A stretch of DNA of 11,049 nt from positions 1-11,049 of the forward strand of contig DUVG01000051.1 in the NCBI GenBank assembly GCA_012841175.1, written 5' to 3'. The notes under the pieces were generated by a model. It searched no databases. It saw only the letters and a list, made by a program, of their open reading frames with translations, and was not told the DNA's origin. A program made the position numbers and the translations under genes. The stretch comes from Clostridium sp. (GTDB lineage Bacteria > Bacillota > Clostridia > Acetivibrionales > Acetivibrionaceae). Shown in pieces: positions 5,700-11,049 of the stretch (its first letter is position 1; each line of letters starts with the position of its first letter).

Positions 5700-6155
5700 T
5701 TATATTTTTTTAATATTTTCGTATTTGATTACCCTTACACTTGCTTCCTTTAGCAATTCCATGGCAATATTATCAGGATAATCTCCTTTAAAAACAATTT
5801 TATCTATTCCTGCATTTATAATCATTTTTGCACATAATACACATGGTTGATTTGTAACATACATAGTTGCACCTTTTACACTTACTCCTGAATATGCAGC
5901 TTGAACTATTGCATTTTGCTCTGCATGTATTGCTCTACACAGTTCATGTCTCTGTCCTGAAGGAATTTTATACTTTTCTCTTAAACATCCAACTTCTTCA
6001 CAATGCTTGCAGCCTATAGGAGCACCGTTATATCCTGTGGCAAGAATTCTCTTATCTTTTGCAATCAAAGCTCCTACCTGGCGCCTTAAACAAGTGGACC
6101 TGCTTTTAATAAGTTCCACTATATCCATAAAATACTCATCCCAAGACGGCCTCAT
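5700..6155 (-). CDS. comEB: dCMP deaminase (ComEB family)
   Basis: This zinc enzyme deaminates dCMP to dUMP, feeding thymidylate synthesis. In Bacillus subtilis the homologue carries the name ComEB from its competence locus. The 151-residue protein has the cytidine-deaminase zinc site: HAEQNAI (His77, catalytic Glu79) and PCVLCAKMI (Cys105, Cys108). An additional Cys/His cluster at about 49-73 (GCKHCEEVGC, then HELC) is typical of the dCMP deaminase branch. N-terminal RPSWDEYFMDI and TGYNGAP are also family marks. GGAGGGG lies four bases before the ATG. It follows upp after 34 bases and probably shares its transcript. Confidence 0.95.
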   Translation of the reverse strand: MRPSWDEYFMDIVELIKSRSTCLRRQVGALIAKDKRILATGYNGAPIGCKHCEEVGCLREKYKIPSGQRHELCRAIHAEQNAIVQAAYSGVSVKGATMYVTNQPCVLCAKMIINAGIDKIVFKGDYPDNIAMELLKEASVRVIKYENIKKI

Positions 6156-6189
6156 AAAACCCCTCCATATTATTTGACTTTAAAAATAA

Positions 6190-6819
6190 TTATTTTGTTC
6201 CAAATAATCTATCTCCTGCATCTCCAAGACCTGGAACAATATATCCTTTTTCATTTAAAATTTCATCAACTGCAGCAGAGAATATAGTAACATCAGGGTG
6301 CTCTTTGTTTACTGTCTTTATTCCATCCATTGATGCTATGATGCACATAAGCTTTATGTTTTTTACTCCTTTTTCTTTTAGATACTCTATGGCTAAGGAT
6401 GCAGAACCACCAGTAGCAAGCATAGGATCTAAAACAACTATTTCTCTTTCTTCTACATCTTCAGGCAACTTACAATAATATTCCACAGGCTCTAATGTCT
6501 TTGGATCTCTATATAAACCTATATGACCTACCTTAGCCATGGGTAAAAGTTTTAAGATCCCATCTACCATTCCAAGCCCTGCCCTTAATATAGGTACAAT
6601 TCCTAACTTCTTGCCTGATAGTACTTTTGTTTTTGCCACTCCCACAGGAGTCTCAATTTCCACTTCTTTCAAAGGCATTTGCCTTGTCACTTCATACCCC
6701 ATCAACATAGAAATTTCTAGAACAAGTTCTCTAAATTCTTTTGTCCTAGTGTTTCTATCTCTTAGCAGCGACACCTTGTGCTGAATTAGAGGATGATCCA
6801 AAACAACGAGGTTTTCCAT
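6190..6819 (-). CDS. upp: Uracil phosphoribosyltransferase
   Basis: This salvage enzyme makes UMP from uracil and PRPP in the cytosol. The 209-residue length is exactly that of the family. The PRPP-binding loop is VVLDPMLATGGSAS (128-141), and the uracil-recognition end GYIVPGLGDAGDRLFGT (192-208) is intact, as is the LRAGLGM segment (78-84). The start is supported by GAGGAGTG seven bases upstream. It follows rpiB after 34 bases and precedes comEB by 34 bases, so rpiB, upp and comEB form a likely transcription unit from the promoter at 7328-7356. The rpiB-upp association matches Bacillus subtilis, but glyA and ywlG, which lie between them there, are absent. Confidence 0.97.
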   Translation of the reverse strand: MENLVVLDHPLIQHKVSLLRDRNTRTKEFRELVLEISMLMGYEVTRQMPLKEVEIETPVGVAKTKVLSGKKLGIVPILRAGLGMVDGILKLLPMAKVGHIGLYRDPKTLEPVEYYCKLPEDVEEREIVVLDPMLATGGSASLAIEYLKEKGVKNIKLMCIIASMDGIKTVNKEHPDVTIFSAAVDEILNEKGYIVPGLGDAGDRLFGTK

Positions 6820-6853
6820 TTCTGCTCACTCCTCTTGCCTGTTTATTGTTTGA

Positions 6854-7306
6854 TTATTCTTTATGATATTTTCTTTCTATTTCACTAATTTTATCTACTC
6901 TTTTTTTGTGTTTTCCACCCTCAAACTTCGAGTTAAGCCATGTTTCTACTATATCTAAAGCTAGTCCCACTCCTACCACTCTTGCTCCTAAAGCAAGCAC
7001 ATTGCAATCATTGTGTTCTGTGGCCATTTTTGCCATATAACTATTTGTACAAACAGCAGCCCTTATCCCTGGAACTTTATTAGCCGCCATTGAAATCCCA
7101 AGGCCTGTTCCACAGATTACAATTCCCTTTTCACATTTACCCTCTTTAACTGCCTCTGCAACTTTAAGTCCATAATCAGGATAGTCAACAGAATCACAGC
7201 TGCATGTTCCAAAATCAACATATTCAATGTTTTGTTCTTCTAAATACTTAATTATTTCTTTTTTTAAATCATAACCTGCATGATCACTTCCAATTGCTAG
7301 CACCAT
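6854..7306 (-). CDS. rpiB: Ribose 5-phosphate isomerase B
   Basis: This sugar isomerase converts ribose 5-phosphate and ribulose 5-phosphate in the pentose phosphate pathway. The product feeds PRPP, which upp next door uses. The 150-residue protein starts MVLAIGSDHAGYDLK (Asp8, His9), has the ICGTGLGIS active loop with Cys65, and EHNDCNVLALGAR with His98 and Arg109, all as in RpiB/LacAB enzymes. An ATG four codons upstream overlaps the GGAGG ribosome binding site itself, so the start at 7304-7306, five bases after that site, is preferred. A near-consensus promoter lies about 20 bases upstream. Confidence 0.95.
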   Translation of the reverse strand: MVLAIGSDHAGYDLKKEIIKYLEEQNIEYVDFGTCSCDSVDYPDYGLKVAEAVKEGKCEKGIVICGTGLGISMAANKVPGIRAAVCTNSYMAKMATEHNDCNVLALGARVVGVGLALDIVETWLNSKFEGGKHKKRVDKISEIERKYHKE

Positions 7307-7327
7307 ATGAACCTCCATTAAAGATAT

Positions 7328-7356
7328 ATTGTATAATATTAGACCCTCTATGTCAA
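7328..7356 (-). promoter_or_regulatory. Sigma-A-type promoter ahead of rpiB
   Basis: On the minus strand TTGACA (7351-7356), a 17-base spacer and TACAAT (7328-7333) form an almost perfect housekeeping promoter directed at rpiB, upp and comEB. The minus-35 box directly follows a run of T after a weak AACC/GGTT stem (7359-7371). A poor terminator for ywlE may therefore overlap it. Confidence 0.75.
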
Positions 7357-7374
7357 AAAACCTTTTGGGTTAAT

Positions 7375-7866
7375 TTAACTGATTTCTTTTGATTTTGAAT
7401 TAAGTTTTGCAACTAATCCATCAATAAGTTCCTTTAACTCTTGTGCACAATTTTTATACTCTTTTTCGCTCATTCCGTAAGGGTCCTGTACATCCATGCT
7501 TTCATTTGGATTTTTGTCCCCTAAAACATACTCTTTTAAAGTCCATGTTTTAGACTTTACCTTAGGCATAATGGATAATATTATTTCCTTATGCCCCCTT
7601 GTCATTGTAAATATTATATCTGCTTTTTCTAAATCTTTTTTATTAATTGTCCTTGCTCTATGACTGCTTATATCAATTCCAAAAAGATCTTTTACAGCCT
7701 TTTGAGCTTTAGGATTTGCACCATCTCCACTAAATGCGGATATCCCAGCGGAAGAAGCTTTAACTCCTTCTAACTTTTCCTCATTTAAAACAGAATGGTT
7801 GAATATTCCCTCTGCCATAGGACTTCTGCATGTATTCCCAGTACATACAAAAAGAATGTTTTTCAT
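7375..7866 (-). CDS. ywlE: Low-molecular-weight phosphatase, YwlE-type (probable protein arginine phosphatase)
   Basis: This small cytosolic phosphatase has the P-loop VCTGNTCRSPMAEG: catalytic Cys8, Arg14, Ser15. The general acid Asp128 is in DPYG. In the family, a Thr at the fifth position of the loop (here Thr12) marks YwlE-type enzymes that remove phosphate from arginine and so oppose the McsB kinase. Classical tyrosine phosphatases usually carry a different residue there. The neighbours tsaC/ywlC and rpiB/ywlF match the Bacillus subtilis ywl order, which supports the name. The 163 residues are slightly longer than usual because of a Lys/Ser-rich tail. The ribosome binding site lies in the 16 bases after tsaC. 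Confidence 0.9.
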   Translation of the reverse strand: MKNILFVCTGNTCRSPMAEGIFNHSVLNEEKLEGVKASSAGISAFSGDGANPKAQKAVKDLFGIDISSHRARTINKKDLEKADIIFTMTRGHKEIILSIMPKVKSKTWTLKEYVLGDKNPNESMDVQDPYGMSEKEYKNCAQELKELIDGLVAKLNSKSKEIS

Positions 7867-7882
7867 TTACCTTCTCCTTTTC

Positions 7883-8938
7883 CTAAGATATATGTACTAT
7901 CTTATAACCTGCTGCCTTTTTCATTCTATTCATTATTGCAAAGCCTATTCCCTTATCATCAACTGCTTCAGCCAATATAAGTTGTACTCCTAAATCATCA
8001 AAATCCCTTAAAGCTTTAAAAAGATTGGAAGCAATTGTCTTTGGCTCTAATCTGTCTCCTAAAGAAATCACCACCGCTCCATTGTATAAACTTTTTGTTT
8101 GTTCTGTTGACAGCACTCCCACAGATAGTCCCTTTTGTTTATATTCTTCTACTAAAGCATTGATTTTTCCTACCACATTTGAAAGTTTCCCTTCAACTAC
8201 AATTAGCTCCGCCTTAGGTGAATAATGTTTATACTTCATACCTGGAGATTTAGGAGTCAGCATGTCCAAATTTTTCTCCATTAAAGAAGGGTCGATATCC
8301 ACTTTGCCTAAAAATTTTTCCAGTTGTTCTTTAGAAGCCCCACCTGGTCTTAGAATTACAGGGGGCCAAAGGGTAATGTCTAAAACTGTTGACTCCACTC
8401 CTATATCTGAATTGCCAGCTTCTATTATAACATCCACCTTGCCATTTAAATCATCAATAACATGCTTTGCTGTTGTAGGACTAGGCCTTCCTGATAAATT
8501 AGCACTTGGAGCCGCTACAGGAAGTTTTGCTTCCTTTATAAGGCTTAGAGCTATTTTATTCTTAGGAATTCTTACAGCCACAGTATCTAAACCTGCTGTA
8601 ACGCTATGGGGAACACTGGATGTCTTTTTTCCAACTAAAGTTAAAGGCCCTGGCCAAAATTTGTCCATAAGCTTTATGGCATCATCAGGTATGTCCACCA
8701 TTAAGTTATAGACTTCATCTTTGTCAGCTATATGTACAATCAATGGATTATCTGAAGGTCTTCCTTTTGCCTCAAATATCTTCAAAATAGCCTTTTGGTT
8801 TAAAGCATCAGCTCCAAGCCCATAGACTGTCTCCGTTGGAAAAACCACCAATCCCCCTTTTCTTAGAACGCTGGCAGCGTATTTTATTTTGTCAATATCT
8901 ATATTATTTTCATCTAATTTAAGTATTTCTGTTTTCAA
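7883..8938 (-). CDS. tsaC: L-threonylcarbamoyladenylate synthase (Sua5/TsaC/YwlC)
   Basis: This enzyme makes threonylcarbamoyl-AMP from threonine, bicarbonate and ATP, the first step of t6A37 modification of ANN-decoding tRNAs. The 351-residue protein is the two-domain Sua5 form. The YrdC domain (about 12-200) has GGLVVFPTETVYGLGADA, KGRPSDNPLIVHI, PSANLSG (144-150) and STVLD...LRPGG. A linker with KSPGMKYKHYSP (230-241) follows, then the C-terminal Sua5 domain ending AIMNRMKKAAG. The start is TTG (8936-8938), nine bases after AGGAG. It starts 20 bases after the ZIP transporter gene and lies 16 bases before ywlE, so it is part of the prfA-led operon. Confidence 0.95.
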   Translation of the reverse strand: MKTEILKLDENNIDIDKIKYAASVLRKGGLVVFPTETVYGLGADALNQKAILKIFEAKGRPSDNPLIVHIADKDEVYNLMVDIPDDAIKLMDKFWPGPLTLVGKKTSSVPHSVTAGLDTVAVRIPKNKIALSLIKEAKLPVAAPSANLSGRPSPTTAKHVIDDLNGKVDVIIEAGNSDIGVESTVLDITLWPPVILRPGGASKEQLEKFLGKVDIDPSLMEKNLDMLTPKSPGMKYKHYSPKAELIVVEGKLSNVVGKINALVEEYKQKGLSVGVLSTEQTKSLYNGAVVISLGDRLEPKTIASNLFKALRDFDDLGVQLILAEAVDDKGIGFAIMNRMKKAAGYKIVHIS

Positions 8939-8958
8939 CTGTATTTACTCCTGTACTA

Positions 8959-9699
8959 TTAATCAAATATGGATATTATTATACCACAAATAATCCCAGT
9001 TACATTACCTAATGATGGTAACCTTCCCATGTATAGTTTTTTTGACTCAATTATAAGTTCAGCATGTACCACATACAGCATTGCTCCTGCGGCAAAGGCT
9101 AAGCATACTCCTATAAAGTTGGCAGATACTTTTCCTAAAATCGCTCCTAATAAAGTTCCTAAGCCCATGGGTGCACCAGATAATAGAGTTAGTGTAAATG
9201 CCTTTTTTGAACTGTACCCTCCAAGCTTCATTGGAACCGCCATTGCAATACCTTCTGGAATATCATGTATCACTATTACTGCTGTAAGTATAATCCCAAG
9301 ACTTACAGATGCTTCAAAACCTGCCCCTATGGCAAAACCCTCGGGAAAATTATGAATGGCTATTCCTATTGACATCAGTATTCCTGCCCTCAAAAGTCCT
9401 GTTCTTTTTATAGCCTTTTTTCTTTTGTTTTTTTTATTCATAATTTCCTCAACACATACAATTGACAAAACACCTGCAGCCACGCCTGCAAGTGTCAATA
9501 CTATTCCTCCAAATCCAATAGCCTCTGGAAGCAGTTTAAAACAAACTACTGCTGTCATAAGTCCTGCTGAAAATTCAAGTACAAAGCTTAATAACCGTTT
9601 ATTTATCCCGCTAACAAAAAAAACCGTCAATCCACCTATACCTGTTCCTATCATACCTGATATAAGACCTGTCAAAGTTACTTTTAGTAAATAATTCAC
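8959..9699 (-). CDS. ZIP-family divalent metal transporter
   Basis: This inner-membrane protein probably imports zinc or another divalent cation. About eight hydrophobic helices are visible, with the ZIP metal-site motifs HNFPEG (119-124 counted from the longer start) and HDIPEG (148-153) in the fourth and fifth helices. The cytoplasmic loop between helices three and four is Lys-rich (NKKNKRKK) rather than His-rich. I prefer the GTG at 9697-9699, six bases after AGGTGA; a GTG three codons earlier (9706-9708) overlaps that site. A ZIP gene between prfA and tsaC recurs in clostridia, as I recall, but any link to translation is unproven. The metal cannot be assigned from sequence. Confidence 0.88.
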   Translation of the reverse strand: MNYLLKVTLTGLISGMIGTGIGGLTVFFVSGINKRLLSFVLEFSAGLMTAVVCFKLLPEAIGFGGIVLTLAGVAAGVLSIVCVEEIMNKKNKRKKAIKRTGLLRAGILMSIGIAIHNFPEGFAIGAGFEASVSLGIILTAVIVIHDIPEGIAMAVPMKLGGYSSKKAFTLTLLSGAPMGLGTLLGAILGKVSANFIGVCLAFAAGAMLYVVHAELIIESKKLYMGRLPSLGNVTGIICGIIISIFD

Positions 9700-9755
9700 A
9701 TGTTTCACCTAGCGCATATATAATATCCCTATATTATATTCACATGTCTAATACA

Positions 9756-10835
9756 TTATTTACCATTACCATCTCCACTGCCAAGTCTTTCACTTTGTTC
9801 AGTTGTGATTAAAGCATCTATTATTTCATCTATTTCACCATTTAGCACATCTTCAAGTTTATAAATTGTAAGTCCTATTCTATGATCTGTTATTCTGCCC
9901 TGAGGAAAATTATATGTTCTTATCCTTTCACTTCTGTCACCAGTTCCCACCTGACTCTTTCTTTCCTGGGCAATATCTCCTACCTGTTGCTGCTGAGCAA
10001 TTTCGTAAAGCCTTGATCTAAGGATGGTCATCGCTTTGTCTTTGTTTTTGTGCTGTGACCTCTCATCCTGACATGAAACAACCATTCCTGTTGGAATATG
10101 GGTTATCCTTATGGCAGAATCAGTTCTGTTAACATGCTGTCCTCCAGCACCAGAAGCCCTAAATGTATCAATTCTTAAATCATTTGGATCTATTTCTACA
10201 TCAATTTCTTCCGCCTCAGCCAAAACAGCCACTGTAACTGTAGATGTATGAACTCTTCCACTTGCTTCTGTTGTAGGTACTCTTTGTACCCTGTGCACAC
10301 CACTTTCGTACTTTAACTTGCTATATGCACCTTTACCATTTATCAAAAATATAACTTCCTTAAACCCTCCTATTTCTGTTGGATTGGAATCAAGGATTTC
10401 TGTACTCCACCTTTGCTTCTCAGCGTACTTAGAATACATTCTAAACAAGTCTGCTGCAAAAAGAGCAGCCTCATCTCCACCTGCACCACCCCTTATTTCA
10501 ACAATTACGTTTTTATCGTCATTAGGGTCTTTAGGCAAGAGTAAGATTTTTAATTCTTTCTTTACCTCTTCAAGACGACTTTCAGCTTCTTTAAGTTCTC
10601 CATCAACCATCTGCTTAAATTCTTTGTCTAGCTTTTCATTAAGAAGTTCTTTTGCTTCTTCTATTTCTTTGTTTAGCTTTTTATATTCACCATATTTTGC
10701 AACAATCTCTTCTAAATCTGAATGTTCTTTCATCAGCTTTCTGTATTCATTTTGATCTCCTATTATCTCTGGATCAACAAGTTTGTGATTTATTTCCTCA
10801 TACCTGTTTTCCGCAGCTTGAAGTTTATCAAACAT
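9756..10835 (-). CDS. prfA: Peptide chain release factor 1
   Basis: RF1 reads UAA and UAG in the ribosomal A site and triggers release of the finished protein. The 359-residue protein has the usual length. The N-terminal domain is rich in charged helices (1-100). The stop-codon-reading domain carries the P-x-T tripeptide (Pro187-Thr-Thr189 in RVQRVPTTEASGRVHTS), which distinguishes RF1 from RF2. The catalytic GGQ lies at 231-233 in SGAGGQHVNRTDSAIR. AGAGGTG four bases before the ATG supports the start. It is the first gene of its operon here. prmC, which methylates the GGQ glutamine and often neighbours prfA, is not in the window. Confidence 0.97.
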   Translation of the reverse strand: MFDKLQAAENRYEEINHKLVDPEIIGDQNEYRKLMKEHSDLEEIVAKYGEYKKLNKEIEEAKELLNEKLDKEFKQMVDGELKEAESRLEEVKKELKILLLPKDPNDDKNVIVEIRGGAGGDEAALFAADLFRMYSKYAEKQRWSTEILDSNPTEIGGFKEVIFLINGKGAYSKLKYESGVHRVQRVPTTEASGRVHTSTVTVAVLAEAEEIDVEIDPNDLRIDTFRASGAGGQHVNRTDSAIRITHIPTGMVVSCQDERSQHKNKDKAMTILRSRLYEIAQQQQVGDIAQERKSQVGTGDRSERIRTYNFPQGRITDHRIGLTIYKLEDVLNGEIDEIIDALITTEQSERLGSGDGNGK

Positions 10836-10907
10836 ATTACACCTCTAGTTTCTTATACAATATTTAAAATTCCCAATCAAATATTATATCATGTATTTAT
10901 ATTTTAT

Positions 10908-10937
10908 ACTATATAGATACGATAATGTTTGTGTCAA
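10908..10937 (-). promoter_or_regulatory. Sigma-A-type promoter ahead of prfA
   Basis: On the minus strand TTGACA (10932-10937) is followed after 18 bases by TATAGT (10908-10913), or after 16 bases by TATATA (10910-10915). It faces prfA, with about 70 bases of leader, and is the likely start of the prfA, ZIP transporter, tsaC and ywlE transcript. Confidence 0.6.
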
Positions 10938-10939
10938 GT

Positions 10940-10956
10940 AAAAGTGTGCAACTTTT
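10940..10956. other. 6-5-6 dyad upstream of the prfA promoter
   Basis: AAAAGT (10940-10945) and ACTTTT (10951-10956) are perfect inverted repeats around GTGCA, two bases beyond the minus-35 box of the prfA promoter. It may be an operator or the hairpin of an upstream gene's terminator. The sequence around it also resembles the ends of some insertion sequences, which I cannot confirm. Confidence 0.3.
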
Positions 10957-10991
10957 CTATCTTTCCTGAAAACAATTTAATTTGACTTTTT

Positions 10992-11009
10992 AAACAGGCT
11001 AAACAGGCT
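10992..11009. repeat. Tandem 9-base duplication
   Basis: AAACAGGCT occurs twice without spacer (10992-11000 and 11001-11009) in the gene-free right end of the window (10836-11049). Apart from the prfA promoter and the dyad at 10940-10956, I see no coding sequence or RNA gene in that stretch. Confidence 0.6.
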
Positions 11010-11049
11010 TTGCTCCGTTAAAATTTATTTAGTAATACATCAAAAATAT

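Noticed and set aside
8025..9694. Plus-strand open frames opposite tsaC and the ZIP gene
   Set aside because: They are antisense reflections of well-supported genes with low-complexity, Ser/Pro/Thr-rich translations.
1..11049. CRISPR array, tRNA or rRNA genes
   Set aside because: No regularly spaced repeats, tRNA-like cloverleaf signatures or rRNA sequence were seen on either strand.

Overview
This is an AT-rich window from the chromosome of a spore-forming Firmicute, most likely a member of the Clostridia. The evidence is strong purine-rich ribosome binding sites, a cotJ spore-coat operon, and a conserved low-GC Gram-positive cluster (prfA ... tsaC/ywlC, ywlE, rpiB/ywlF, upp, comEB, tagO). 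Almost every gene lies on the minus strand. The exceptions are a recombinase and a tiny ORF just ahead of it.

Right part (about 4420-10940, transcribed right to left): a consensus-like promoter at 10908-10937 precedes prfA (release factor 1). A ZIP-family metal transporter, tsaC/sua5 (tRNA t6A synthesis) and a YwlE-type low-molecular-weight phosphatase follow. A second near-consensus promoter (7328-7356) then starts rpiB, upp and comEB. tagO/wecA (undecaprenyl-phosphate sugar-1-phosphate transferase) comes last, behind a 146-base gap of its own that holds a 10-bp dyad. These are ordinary core genes for translation, nucleotide salvage and envelope synthesis.

Left part (1-4212): a cotJA-cotJB-cotJC spore-coat operon whose third gene, the manganese-catalase-like cotJC, is split. 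Its first 31 codons lie at 3578-3667 and the rest at 1-395. Between them sits a compact element of about 3.18 kb that carries a large serine recombinase (1944-3545, +), a 34-codon ORF overlapping the recombinase start, and one unrecognised 342-residue protein (605-1633, -). Both junctions fall in the codons for Gly-Gly-Pro-Asp. The inner element ends are 23-bp imperfect inverted repeats, and the two cores are in direct orientation. Joining the ends at the central CC/GG dinucleotide would restore cotJC precisely in frame and leave a circle with a roughly 50-bp near-palindromic attP. The layout closely resembles the developmentally excised skin-type elements known from sigK and some other sporulation genes, here apparently applied to cotJC. 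Whether excision is programmed in the mother cell, or the element is simply a parasite of a non-essential coat gene, cannot be decided from sequence alone. This is the standout observation of the window.
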